Below are positions 16,325 to 24,420 of a stretch of 64,000 bases of DNA, piece by piece (positions within the stretch are counted from its first letter, which is position 1; every line of letters starts with the position of its first letter). The notes beneath the pieces are model-generated. The model worked only from the letters and a program-made list of their open reading frames with translations. It did no database searches and was not told the origin of the DNA. The position numbers were made by a program, and so were the translations under genes. Source of the DNA: Mycobacteroides franklinii (GTDB lineage Bacteria > Actinomycetota > Actinomycetes > Mycobacteriales > Mycobacteriaceae); the NCBI RefSeq assembly GCF_002013895.1, contig NZ_MAFQ01000011.1:167125-231124 (forward strand), written 5' to 3'.

Positions 16325-17806
16325 TCAGTGCACCTGAGCCCAGGCGATGCGGCGCACCGAGTCCGGGTCTTCGATAGTGACATCGGATCGGGACCGGATG
16401 ATCCGGGTTCGTCGACCGTCTGCGCCGTAGGTGGGCCAGTCCTGCGGCCCTGCTCCGGTGGCGAAGTCCAGCCAGGCCCGTTGCATGCGACGCCCGACAG
16501 ACGGCATCATCCGCGCACCCAACGGACTCAACAACATGCCCACGAAGGATCCATAACTGTGCTGGACGTGCACGATCTCGCTGCCGTGGGTGGCGCCCAG
16601 GCCAAGGAGTTTGAGTCCCCACGCAGTGTGATCGAAGCGGTACATGTAGGTATCGACGAAGGCGCTGTAGGCATCGGCGAAAGCCCACATGGGGGCGGCG
16701 AACATGGCATCGGAGCCCACTGCGACGAGCGCCTGGCGGCTCGGATATCCCGGGTAGGAGGCGATGATCGCGTCTTGATACTCCGGGCCCACTCGGTTGA
16801 AGTAGCCGTTGACCGTCGGCTCCGTGGTGGGCAGCATCGGCGGTTTCACGCGGGCGAACATCGATGCCTCATGGCTGTTGGACCCGATGATGAGCGGCAC
16901 CTGGTGCACCTCACCGCGCCGAGCCGCCTCGATCGGGTGATGCGGCAGCAGCTCGGTGCCGTGCGCGAGCCCGTATCCGAGGACCGGGGTCTCGGTCGCG
17001 CTCTCGATCTGCAGTTTGGCCGCACCGCGGCGCAGTTCGCGCTGCGGCAGGACCTTGAGCCTGCTCGGGTCGGTGACATCGAGTAGCTCAAGGTATCGAT
17101 GCGCACGCCTGTCACGCAGTGCCTTGTCGGCGATCAGTGGCAGTGCCGGACTCTGCGCAATGGCACGGCCGAACAGTCCTTCCGCCGCCGGACTCGCCAG
17201 CAGCGCCAGCACCGATGTCGCCCCGGCCGACTCACCGAAGATCGTGACGTGATCGGGATCGCCGCCGAAGGCCGCGATGTTGTCCCGCACCCAGGTGAGC
17301 GCGGCGATTTGATCGCGTAGCGCCAGGTTGTCGTCGAAGCCCTCTCCCAGCGCGCTGAGCTCCAACCCGCCCAGGGCTCCGATGCGGTACGTGACATTGA
17401 CGACGACGACGTTGCCGTTGGCGGCGAGCCGCGCCCCGCTGTACAACTCCAGCTGGCCGGCGCCGAACACGAAGGCACCACCGGGTATCCACACCATCAC
17501 CGGGAGGCTGGCACGCACGTCCGGCGACCATACGGTGAGAGTCAGGCATTCTTCGCCGCGAATCTTCGGGTCATCGCGTCCGGCGCCCACGAACGATTTT
17601 CCTTGCGGGGGCAACGGAGCGTGCTCGATGGCATCGCGCACGCCGTCCCAAGGCTCCAACGGCACGGGTGCCAAAAATCGAAGCTGCTCGACGGGCTGCT
17701 GCGCATACGGCACCCCGCGCCAGACGGAAACCCCACCGTCGATGGTGCCGCGCAGATCCCCCAATGGCGTGCGGACGATTGTCGGTAGGGCGACGTCAAC
17801 GGCCAC
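16325..17806 (-). CDS. type B carboxylesterase/lipase family protein
   Basis: A 493-residue alpha/beta hydrolase of the carboxylesterase type B family. The nucleophile is Ser193 in GESAG, the oxyanion hole is GGA (109-111), and the family motif EECLTLTVWSP is at 86-96. The acidic and histidine members are likely Glu in SNSHEAS and His in ATHGSEIVHVQHS. No signal peptide is seen, so it is probably cytoplasmic. The start is a GTG at 17806, divergent from the YpfJ-like gene. Substrate unknown; short-chain lipid or xenobiotic esters are typical. Confidence 0.92.
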   Translation of the reverse strand: MAVDVALPTIVRTPLGDLRGTIDGGVSVWRGVPYAQQPVEQLRFLAPVPLEPWDGVRDAIEHAPLPPQGKSFVGAGRDDPKIRGEECLTLTVWSPDVRASLPVMVWIPGGAFVFGAGQLELYSGARLAANGNVVVVNVTYRIGALGGLELSALGEGFDDNLALRDQIAALTWVRDNIAAFGGDPDHVTIFGESAGATSVLALLASPAAEGLFGRAIAQSPALPLIADKALRDRRAHRYLELLDVTDPSRLKVLPQRELRRGAAKLQIESATETPVLGYGLAHGTELLPHHPIEAARRGEVHQVPLIIGSNSHEASMFARVKPPMLPTTEPTVNGYFNRVGPEYQDAIIASYPGYPSRQALVAVGSDAMFAAPMWAFADAYSAFVDTYMYRFDHTAWGLKLLGLGATHGSEIVHVQHSYGSFVGMLLSPLGARMMPSVGRRMQRAWLDFATGAGPQDWPTYGADGRRTRIIRSRSDVTIEDPDSVRRIAWAQVH

Positions 17807-17971
17807 GTATCGAATCGTAGTGCGGGTGGGGGCGAGCCGCCGGTGACGACAAGCCGAGCCGTGGGTGAAAAACTCGCCGACCCTCTAGCGACCCGAGCGT
17901 CGCTGGAGTATGCAAAGGTGGGCGGCAGCGCGAGCAACGATCGCCCCGGAACACATGGGAGTGGCAGACCA

Positions 17972-18859
17972 ATGACCTTCAACGAAGGCATGCAGATCGA
18001 CACCAGCACCACCTCGGGCGGCGGCATGGGCCGCGGCCCCAAGATGGCCATCGGCGGTGGCGTGGGCGGGTTACTGATCGCCGTGGTGGTCATGCTGCTC
18101 GGCGGCGACCCCAGCCAGGTTCTCCAGCAACAGGGCCAACAGCAGGTGGGCCCGGCCCAAGAGCAGACCCAGGATTTCACCCACTGCAAGACAGGTGCTG
18201 ACGCGAACAAGGCATTGGACTGCCGCATCATCGCCACCGGCAACTCGGTGGACGCCGTCTGGACACAGATCCTCGGCCCGAAGTACCCGCGACCGAACGT
18301 CAAGCTGTTCAGTAACCAGGTGGACACCGGATGCGGTGCGGCCACCACCGAGGTGGGCCCCTTCTACTGCCCCGCCGACCGCACCGCCTACTTCGACACC
18401 AGTTTCTTTCAGGTCCTGGTTGACCAGTTCGGTTCCAGCGGAGGTCCGTTGGCACAGGAGTATGTGGTGGCTCACGAGTTCGGTCACCATGTCCAGAACC
18501 TGTTCGGCGTGCTGGGCAAGAATCATCGCTGCGCGGAGGGACAGGCCGGTGGCGGCGTCTGCACCGAGCTGCAGGCCGATTGCTACGCCGGTGTCTGGGC
18601 GAAGCACGCGTCGACCACCGTCCAGGAAGGCACCGGTGTCCCCTTCCTGAAGCCCTTGACGGATCAGGACATTCGCGACGCGCTGTCGGCGGCGTCGTCG
18701 GTCGGCGATGACCGCATCCAGAAGCGGGCGACCGGACGGGTCAACCCCGAGGCGTGGTCACATGGTTCGTCCGGGCAGCGTCAGCGGTGGTTCACACAGG
18801 GATACAGCACCGGCGATTACCGCACCTGCGACACCTTCAATGCCCAGAGCCTGAACTAG
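17972..18859 (+). CDS. neutral zinc metallopeptidase, YpfJ/Zn_peptidase family
   Basis: A 295-residue membrane-anchored protein: a short N-terminal tail, one transmembrane helix (about 26-45), a Gln-rich linker (49-67), and an extracytoplasmic peptidase domain with HEFGHH (168-173) and a third ligand probably Glu199 in TELQADCYAG. Family members include E. coli YpfJ and M. tuberculosis Rv2575. The ATG at 17972 (MTFNEGMQID) was chosen because this N terminus is conserved; a longer frame begins at 17843. It converges on the radical SAM gene, with a small hairpin overlapping its stop. Confidence 0.93.
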   Translation: MTFNEGMQIDTSTTSGGGMGRGPKMAIGGGVGGLLIAVVVMLLGGDPSQVLQQQGQQQVGPAQEQTQDFTHCKTGADANKALDCRIIATGNSVDAVWTQILGPKYPRPNVKLFSNQVDTGCGAATTEVGPFYCPADRTAYFDTSFFQVLVDQFGSSGGPLAQEYVVAHEFGHHVQNLFGVLGKNHRCAEGQAGGGVCTELQADCYAGVWAKHASTTVQEGTGVPFLKPLTDQDIRDALSAASSVGDDRIQKRATGRVNPEAWSHGSSGQRQRWFTQGYSTGDYRTCDTFNAQSLN

Positions 18860-18866
18860 ATTCAGG
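18850..18866. terminator. short hairpin between convergent genes
   Basis: CCTGAA-CTAGA-TTCAGG is a 6-bp stem with a 5-nt loop that contains the stop codon of the upstream metallopeptidase. No T-tract follows, as is common in mycobacteria. Weak candidate. Confidence 0.35.
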
Positions 18867-18872
18867 GACTCA

Positions 18873-19880
18873 CTAGAACAGGGTGGGCTCCAGCACCGGC
18901 GTCGTTTTCGGTGTCCTCGCTGGAGTTTCCTCCCGGTGTGACGCCAGCCCGTATTTGTTCACCAGCGGCGCCACTCGCTCACGCAGCCATGCCCGATACT
19001 CCGCGGGTACGTATGCACCCTTGCGGTACAGCTCGCGATATCGGCTGACAAGCTCGGGGTGGGAATCCGATATCCAGGACATGAACCAGCCGCGTGTCGT
19101 CCCGCGTAAATGCAGAGGAAAGACCGTCACACCCGCCGCGCCCGCATCCGCGATGCGGCTCAACAGATCATCGAGATGTTCCACGGTGTCGGTGAGAAAC
19201 GGAAGCACCGGCGCCACCATTACATGCGGTTCGAACCCGGCCTCGCGTGTCGCGGCGATCAGCGACAGTCGCGCTTGCGGCGAGGGCACCCCCGACTCGA
19301 CTTCCTGATGTAGTACCTCATCGCCTATCGCCAGTGATATCCCCAGACTCACCGGTACCTGCTGGGCCGCCCCGGCCAGCAGCGGTAGGTCCCTGCGCAG
19401 CAGGGTGCCTTTGGTCAGAATGGATATGGGCGTGCCCGAATCTGCCAGCGCCGCAATGACTCCTGGCATCAGCTGATAGCGTCCTTCAGCCCTCTGGTAC
19501 GGATCGGTGTTGGTACCGAGCGCGACCGTCTCACGGCCCCATGACTTGCGGCCCAGCTCTTTCCTCAGCACCGCAACCAGATTGGTCTTCACGACGATCT
19601 GGTTGTCGAAATCAGCTCCGCTGTCGAATTCCAGGTACTCGTGCGTCGGCCGGGCGAAACAATAGCGGCAGGCATGCGCACAACCGCGAAACGCATTGAC
19701 CGTGAACCGAAACGGTAGCATCGACACGGCAGGAACCTTGTTGAGCGCAGACTTGCACAGCACCTCATGGAATGTGATGCCCTCGAATTCGGGTGTGCGC
19801 ACACTGCGCACCAGACCGATGCGCTCCAAGCCAGGGAGCGCGCCATCCTCAGCGCCCAATGTCTGGCCGTCCCACCGCAT
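18873..19880 (-). CDS. Rv2578c-family radical SAM protein, DNA-damage inducible
   Basis: A 335-residue radical SAM enzyme with the CxxxCxxC cluster motif at Cys67, Cys71 and Cys74 (CAHACRYC) within RFTVNAFRGC, and later segments ETVALGTNTDPYQRAE and PISILTKGT typical of the SplB-like/Rv2578c group. The related spore photoproduct lyase repairs DNA, but this family's reaction is not established. The ATG at 19880 lies 8 bp downstream of a near-perfect LexA box, so it should be SOS-induced, as I recall for Rv2578c in M. tuberculosis. It is divergent from a VOC pseudogene. Confidence 0.92.
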   Translation of the reverse strand: MRWDGQTLGAEDGALPGLERIGLVRSVRTPEFEGITFHEVLCKSALNKVPAVSMLPFRFTVNAFRGCAHACRYCFARPTHEYLEFDSGADFDNQIVVKTNLVAVLRKELGRKSWGRETVALGTNTDPYQRAEGRYQLMPGVIAALADSGTPISILTKGTLLRRDLPLLAGAAQQVPVSLGISLAIGDEVLHQEVESGVPSPQARLSLIAATREAGFEPHVMVAPVLPFLTDTVEHLDDLLSRIADAGAAGVTVFPLHLRGTTRGWFMSWISDSHPELVSRYRELYRKGAYVPAEYRAWLRERVAPLVNKYGLASHREETPARTPKTTPVLEPTLF

Positions 19881-19888
19881 GTCTCTAT

Positions 19889-19904
19889 GCGAACATATGT
19901 TCGA
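19889..19904. promoter_or_regulatory. LexA (SOS) box
   Basis: GCGAACATATGTTCGA matches the mycobacterial LexA consensus TCGAACNNNNGTTCGA at all positions but the first. It lies 8 bp upstream of the radical SAM start, where LexA would block transcription. Confidence 0.82.
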
Positions 19905-19956
19905 TGTCCTGTCAATCCCCCGCGTCATGTCAGAACACGAATCTAGGCTTGGTGTC

Positions 19957-20320
19957 ATGAAGCAGCAGTTGCACTTTGGCACCATCGCCGCAACGGATCT
20001 GGATGCCACCCGCGATTTCTGTGGTGCGCTGGGCTAGGCCCCGTTACTGGATGTCGAGGGTGAAATCATCTTCTACCAACGCGCGCCGGGACAATTGCTG
20101 GGCTTCTTCCTCGCGGACAAGTTCAACGAGGACCTCGCCACGCCCGGCGACCATGCACAAGTCTCGGGAATCACGCTGGCGCACGACGTCGATTCCGCGG
20201 CAGATGTGAGCGCGTTGGCCGGCACCATGGCTGCCGCGGGCGGCACGATCCGCAAAGCGCCGCAGCCCGGGCAGTTCGGCGGCTGACACCATATGCGTCC
20301 CCGACGGCGGCCTGATTGAC
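19957..20320 (+). pseudogene. VOC (glyoxalase-like) family protein, broken
   Basis: Read from the ATG at 19957, the frame gives a VOC N terminus (LHFGTIAATDLDATRDFCGALG) and then a TAG at 20035, where relatives usually have Trp (LGW). The same frame continues past the stop with good VOC sequence (DVEGEIIFYQRAPGQLLGFF, then TMAAAGGTIRKAPQPGQFGG) to a TGA at 20284. The expected last strand (CVPDGGLIDL) continues in another frame, showing a second lesion. Two independent defects argue for a true pseudogene rather than a sequencing error. Confidence 0.75.
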
Positions 20321-20327
20321 TTAGGGT

Positions 20328-20678
20328 GTGACGGATACCGCGACCGAACTCCTGTTTTCCTACGGCACCCTGCAACAGCCCGACGTGCAGCGCACCACCT
20401 TCGGGCAGGAGCTCGACGGGCATACCGATGCCATCGTGGGATTCGATCTGGACTACGTGACCATCACCGACCCGCATGTCATCGCGACCAGTGGCAGCGA
20501 TCGCCATCCCATCCTGCGCCCGTCGGCCGATGCCGCGGCGGAGGTTCCCGGGACGGTTTTCTCCATCACTGCCGAACAGCTCGCCGCTGCCGACGAGTAC
20601 GAAGTCGAGGACTACCGGCGCATTTCGGTGCCGCTGCGCTCCGGCGCGACGGCCTGGGTCTACGTATTCGCCGGCTGA
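20328..20678 (+). CDS. gamma-glutamylcyclotransferase-like (GGCT/AIG2) protein
   Basis: A 116-residue GGCT-fold protein. The substrate-binding loop LLFSYGTLQ is at residues 8-16 and the likely catalytic Glu is in AADEYEVEDYRR (about 87-98). Such enzymes cyclise gamma-glutamyl amines to 5-oxoproline, although many AIG2-like members have unknown substrates. It begins with a GTG. It lies intact within a stretch of gene remains, and its 3' end overlaps the remains of an alcohol dehydrogenase on the other strand. Confidence 0.85.
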   Translation: MTDTATELLFSYGTLQQPDVQRTTFGQELDGHTDAIVGFDLDYVTITDPHVIATSGSDRHPILRPSADAAAEVPGTVFSITAEQLAAADEYEVEDYRRISVPLRSGATAWVYVFAG

Positions 20679-20765
20679 TCGAACATGATCACCTGACGGA
20701 TGGCCAGCCCGTCGGCACGCTGATCCATTGCCTCGTTGATGTGTCCGAGTTCCATCCCGGGGCGA
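20660..20765 (-). pseudogene. 3' remnant of a zinc-type alcohol dehydrogenase
   Basis: On the minus strand the frame ending at a TAG at 20662-20660 reads MELGHINEAMDQRADGLA then IRQVIMFDQPA. This is the C-terminal end of medium-chain zinc-dependent alcohol dehydrogenases (xINEAxDxxxxGxxIRxVI). Upstream of about 20765 the homology stops abruptly, with no cofactor or zinc domain. Only about 35 residues remain. Confidence 0.6.
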
Positions 20766-21001
20766 AATAAGTTTCTCCACAGACAATTTCCCCGCTCGCC
20801 ACAGTTGCGCACAGCCCGAAATTTTCCGGGACGGCACAGCCGTCCCCTGGTGGCTCCCCACCACGGTGCGCGCTTCCACAGTCGGCGTCAGCGCACAGAC
20901 GTACCCGCGCCGCCGGGACGGGCAGCCGGTCACCGCACTTCCCGTGTAGGCCCTTGCCCGCCCGGATTATTCAAGTATGGCGGCAGTGACCTTCATCGAG
21001 G

Positions 21002-21110
21002 TCACCGATTCCGTGCCAATGACTCGAATGCTTCATCGATGTCGGCGTCGGTGTGTGCGGCACTGAGGAACCAGTTGTCGTGCTCAAAGCCAGGGGTGCG
21101 ACAGAGATTT
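21002..21110 (-). pseudogene. 3' remnant of a class III aminotransferase (glutamate-1-semialdehyde aminotransferase type)
   Basis: The minus-strand frame ending at a TGA at 21004-21002 reads RTPGFEHDNWFLSAAHTD followed by ADIDEAFESLARNR, which matches the C terminus of HemL-like class III aminotransferases. Nothing of the rest of the gene is visible. The roughly 235 bp between this and the dehydrogenase remnant contain no recognisable coding sequence. Confidence 0.6.
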
Positions 21111-21129
21111 CGAGTCGGGAACTAGTGAG

Positions 21130-21561
21130 TCACCACTTGCGCAGTGAACAGGTGACCGCGGTCTCCCCATCAGCCTGGGTGGCGAGAGTGCCGTCCACGT
21201 AGACCTCGCAGTGGAAGACGGGCGCGCCGGTAACGGCCTTGGCCGCCGCGCTGGCGCTCACGTATGCCCATTGCGTCGGGTCGTTCAGCGAGGTCTCGAC
21301 AACGAAGGGCGCGTCGGGTGCGATGCGGGTCGAGTTGCGCACCAGGTACTTGCTCGACTCCGAGTCGTACGCAGCCTTGTTCGGCGGCTCGTTCTGCAGG
21401 ACCAGGGTCTGCGACAGGAAGTCACGATCGGAGCTGATGACGTATTTCACCTGGTGCGGGGCTGCCTCCGCCATCGGGGCCATGGCCATCGACGACAGCG
21501 TCAGGGTTGCGGTACTTGCGGTGGCGAGCAGTGCTCCTGTGATACGTCCCATGCCTGTCAT
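21130..21561 (-). CDS. secreted mycobacterial protein of unknown function
   Basis: A 143-residue protein with a clear signal peptide (hydrophobic residues 7-28, cleavage after AEA at about 33). The mature part has two cysteines (in FHCEV and VTCSLRKW) that could form a disulfide. The pattern HQVKYVISSD and the C-terminal CSLRKW recur in mycobacterial secreted proteins and resemble MmpS-like beta folds. Its ATG overlaps the stop of hisS, so it is the last gene of an MBL-hisS-secreted protein operon. Function unknown. Confidence 0.85.
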   Translation of the reverse strand: MTGMGRITGALLATASTATLTLSSMAMAPMAEAAPHQVKYVISSDRDFLSQTLVLQNEPPNKAAYDSESSKYLVRNSTRIAPDAPFVVETSLNDPTQWAYVSASAAAKAVTGAPVFHCEVYVDGTLATQADGETAVTCSLRKW

Positions 21562-22832
21562 ATCCGCGATGCTAGCCGCGCCGTTACTTCGCCGACAATC
21601 GAACCGATCGACACGGGCTGCTGCACGCCGTCGGCCAGCGTCTTGAGCTCAATGTTTCCCTCAGCGATTTCCCGATCCCCCGCGACGAGTGCAATCGAGG
21701 CACCCGAACGGTCCGCACCGCGCATCGCACCCTTGAGTCCGCGGTCTCCGTACGCGATATCGGTGCGAATCCCCGCACTCCGCAGCTGTGCCGCCACCTT
21801 CACCAGTACCGATTTGGCATCCTGCCCCAGGGGGACACAGAACACTTCGCAGCGCCCGCCATCTCCCACCGTGACACCCTCGGCGCGCAACGCGAGCAGA
21901 GTTCTGTCCACACCGAGCCCAAACCCGATACCCGACAACGACTGTCCGCCGAGCTGCGCCATCAGTCCGTCGTAGCGCCCACCGCCACCGATACCGGATT
22001 GGGCGCCCAGCCCGTCGTGCACGAACTCGAAGGTGGTCTTGGTGTAGTAGTCCAGGCCGCGTACCAGACGCGGGCTCACCACGTACTGCACCCCCAGCGC
22101 GTCCAAATGACCGAGGACCTGGTCGAAATGGGCCTTGGCTTCCTCGGAGAGGTGGTCGAGCATGAGCGGCGCGTTGGCCGTCATCTCGCGTACCTCGGGT
22201 CGCTTGTCGTCGAGCACCCGAATGGGGTTGATACGGGCGCGTTCCCGCGTTGCCTCATCGAGGTCCAGGCCGAAGAGGAATTCTTGCAACAGCTCTCGGT
22301 ATTGCGGCCGGCAGGAGGCGTCGCCCAACGAGCTGATCTCCAGGCGAAAGCCCGTCAGGCCCAGGGAGCGGTACCCGGCATCGGCAATCGCGATCACCTC
22401 GGCGTCCAGCGCCGGATCGTCGACTCCGATGGCCTCCACCCCCACCTGCTGCAGCTGGCGGTAGCGGCCTGCTTGCGGACGCTCATACCGGAAAAAGGGC
22501 CCGGCGTAACGAAGTTTCGCCGGAAGCTGGCCGCGGTCCAGTCCGTGCTCGATGACGGCGCGCATCACCGACGCCGTGCCCTCGGGACGCAGCGTCACTG
22601 ACCGATCACCACGGTCGGCGAAGGTGTACATCTCCTTGCTGACCACATCGGTGGACTCGCCCACACCGCGGGCGAACAGTCCGGTGTCCTCGAAGATCGG
22701 CAGCTCGATGTAGCCGTATCCGGCCAGCCGTGCCTGCTCCAGCAGTCCGTCGCGGACGGCCAGGAACTGCGCCGAATCGGGCGGTGTGTAATCCGGAATG
22801 CCCTTGGGGGCACTAAAGGTCTTTTCGCTCAC
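21558..22832 (-). CDS. hisS: histidyl-tRNA synthetase
   Basis: A 424-residue class IIa synthetase charging tRNA-His. The N terminus FSAPKGIPDYTPPDS, motif 2 (LRPEGTASVMRA), the histidine-binding signature (LVRGLDYYTKTTFE) and motif 3 (SGIGFGLGVDR) are all present, followed by the anticodon-binding domain. It overlaps the upstream metallo-beta-lactamase-fold gene by 4 bp and the downstream secreted-protein gene by 4 bp. Confidence 0.98.
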   Translation of the reverse strand: MSEKTFSAPKGIPDYTPPDSAQFLAVRDGLLEQARLAGYGYIELPIFEDTGLFARGVGESTDVVSKEMYTFADRGDRSVTLRPEGTASVMRAVIEHGLDRGQLPAKLRYAGPFFRYERPQAGRYRQLQQVGVEAIGVDDPALDAEVIAIADAGYRSLGLTGFRLEISSLGDASCRPQYRELLQEFLFGLDLDEATRERARINPIRVLDDKRPEVREMTANAPLMLDHLSEEAKAHFDQVLGHLDALGVQYVVSPRLVRGLDYYTKTTFEFVHDGLGAQSGIGGGGRYDGLMAQLGGQSLSGIGFGLGVDRTLLALRAEGVTVGDGGRCEVFCVPLGQDAKSVLVKVAAQLRSAGIRTDIAYGDRGLKGAMRGADRSGASIALVAGDREIAEGNIELKTLADGVQQPVSIGSIVGEVTARLASRI

Positions 22833-23500
22833 TGGATTTCCTCGAGGAATGGGTTGGCGCGCCGCTCATCGCCGATGCTCGTGGCGTTGCCATGGCCTGG
22901 CAGCACGACAGTGGAGTCGTCGCGGGTCAGCAGTTTGGCTGCGATCGAGTCGAGCAGCTGCTGGTGGTTTCCGCCGGGTAGATCGGTGCGCCCGATCGAC
23001 ATCTGGAAGAGCGTGTCGCCGCTGAACACCACGTCGATGGGTCCGTTGTCGCTGTCCACTTCGATACCGAAGACGACGGAGCCGCGAGTGTGCCCCGGCG
23101 TGTGATCGACGGTGAGCGTGATCCCGGCGAGCTCGAGTTTGTCGCCGTCACCGATCTCGACGAGCTCCTTGGGCTCGGTGAATTCCTGGCCTTGAATGAA
23201 CTGGCCCAGCCCCGGGCCGATCCCGGCGAGCGGGTCGGCGAGCATCGCTCGGTCGTCGGGATGGATGTAGACGGGAATCCCGTATTCGTCGGCAAGCGGC
23301 TGCGCCGTCCAGGTGTGATCCAGATGCCCGTGCGTCAGCAGCACGGCCGCGGGAGTGAGGTCGCGTTCGGCGAGGATCTCCTTGACGCCGGGGATGGCGT
23401 CCTGGCCTGGGTCGACAATGACGGCAGGGCCGCCCTCATGAGGCGCCACGATGTAGCAGTTCGTGGCGAACATGCCCGCGGGAAATCCGGTGATCAGCAC
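22829..23500 (-). CDS. MBL-fold metallohydrolase, glyoxalase II-like
   Basis: A 223-residue metallo-beta-lactamase-fold enzyme. The binuclear metal motif THGHLDHT places ligands at His57, His59, Asp61 and His62, with further ligands in DHTPGHTRGS and the C-terminal LPGHGNATS. This is the hydroxyacylglutathione hydrolase-like group found beside hisS in actinobacteria (Rv2581c in M. tuberculosis). As mycobacteria lack glutathione, the natural thioester is probably a mycothiol conjugate or other; this is inference. It is divergent from ppiB with 112 bp between. Confidence 0.92.
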   Translation of the reverse strand: MLITGFPAGMFATNCYIVAPHEGGPAVIVDPGQDAIPGVKEILAERDLTPAAVLLTHGHLDHTWTAQPLADEYGIPVYIHPDDRAMLADPLAGIGPGLGQFIQGQEFTEPKELVEIGDGDKLELAGITLTVDHTPGHTRGSVVFGIEVDSDNGPIDVVFSGDTLFQMSIGRTDLPGGNHQQLLDSIAAKLLTRDDSTVVLPGHGNATSIGDERRANPFLEEIQ

Positions 23501-23612
23501 CCGACCAGCTTAGGCGGCGGGTCCTGCACCTTCTCTCAGGTGTGGCTGGCACACTCTCTGGCGACCTAGATTCTTCATTGATTCTTCAACGGAAGCCCTA
23601 GAAGGAGAGACG

Positions 23613-24419
23613 GTGCCGACCAACGAGCAGCGACGTCAGACTGCCAAGCGCAAGCTGGAGCGACAGCTGGAAAACCGTGCCGAACGCGCCCGCAAGCAGC
23701 GGATCTGGGCGATCAGCGGTGTCGCGGTCGTCGCCGTCGTAGCCGCGGTAGCCATTACCGCGTGGTTCGCCGTCAACAAGGGCGATAAGCCGACCGCCCA
23801 GGCTGCGCCTGCCCCGTCGGCCGGCGAGGTCGAATGCACGTATCCGGCCGCCGGTTCGGCCGCAAAGAAGGTGGACCCGCCGCGCTCGGGCAAGATCCCC
23901 AACACCCCCGCGCAGATCAGCATGAGCATGAAGACCAACCAGGGCAACATCGGTCTGGAACTGGATAACGCGCGGGCCACCTGCACCGTCAACAGCTTCG
24001 TCAGCCTGGCCCAGAAGGGGTTCTTCGACAACACCACCTGTCATCGCATCACCGGCGGCGGCCAGCTTTCGGTCCTGCAGTGCGGTGATCCCACCGGGAC
24101 CGGCACAGGCGGCCCCGGCTACCAGTTCACTGACGAGTACCCGGTGACACCGGGCGATTCGAGCAGCAGCCCCATCGACTATCCGGCCGGCACGCTGGCC
24201 ATGGCCAACTCGGGGCCCAATACCAACGGCAGTCAGTTCTTCATGGTGTACGCCGACTCGAAGTTGCCGCCGAACTACACCAAATTCGGCACCATCGACA
24301 AGACCGGCCTGGACACCCTGGCCAAGATCGCCAAGAACGGCATCAAGCCGGGCGCACGTGGCTCGAGCGACGGCGAGCCTGCCCAGGAAGTGAAGATCAT
24401 CGACCTGCAGCTCGACTGA
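23613..24419 (+). CDS. ppiB: membrane-anchored peptidyl-prolyl cis-trans isomerase (cyclophilin)
   Basis: A 268-residue protein: a basic N-terminal cytoplasmic segment predicted as a coiled coil (residues 5-32), one transmembrane helix (34-55), a short linker, and a cyclophilin domain from about 95 with FVSLAQKGFFDNTTCHRI and GSQFFMVYAD. The GTG at 23613 follows AGAAGGAGAG. It should catalyse proline isomerisation of proteins outside the membrane. Its stop is followed after one base by the beta-lactamase ATG, so bla is cotranscribed with it. Confidence 0.94.
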   Translation: MPTNEQRRQTAKRKLERQLENRAERARKQRIWAISGVAVVAVVAAVAITAWFAVNKGDKPTAQAAPAPSAGEVECTYPAAGSAAKKVDPPRSGKIPNTPAQISMSMKTNQGNIGLELDNARATCTVNSFVSLAQKGFFDNTTCHRITGGGQLSVLQCGDPTGTGTGGPGYQFTDEYPVTPGDSSSSPIDYPAGTLAMANSGPNTNGSQFFMVYADSKLPPNYTKFGTIDKTGLDTLAKIAKNGIKPGARGSSDGEPAQEVKIIDLQLD

Positions 24420-24420
24420 C

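Noticed and set aside
19957..20286. Amber readthrough or recoding in the VOC gene
   Set aside because: A second lesion at the C-terminus and lack of pyrrolysine machinery in mycobacteria favour a pseudogene.
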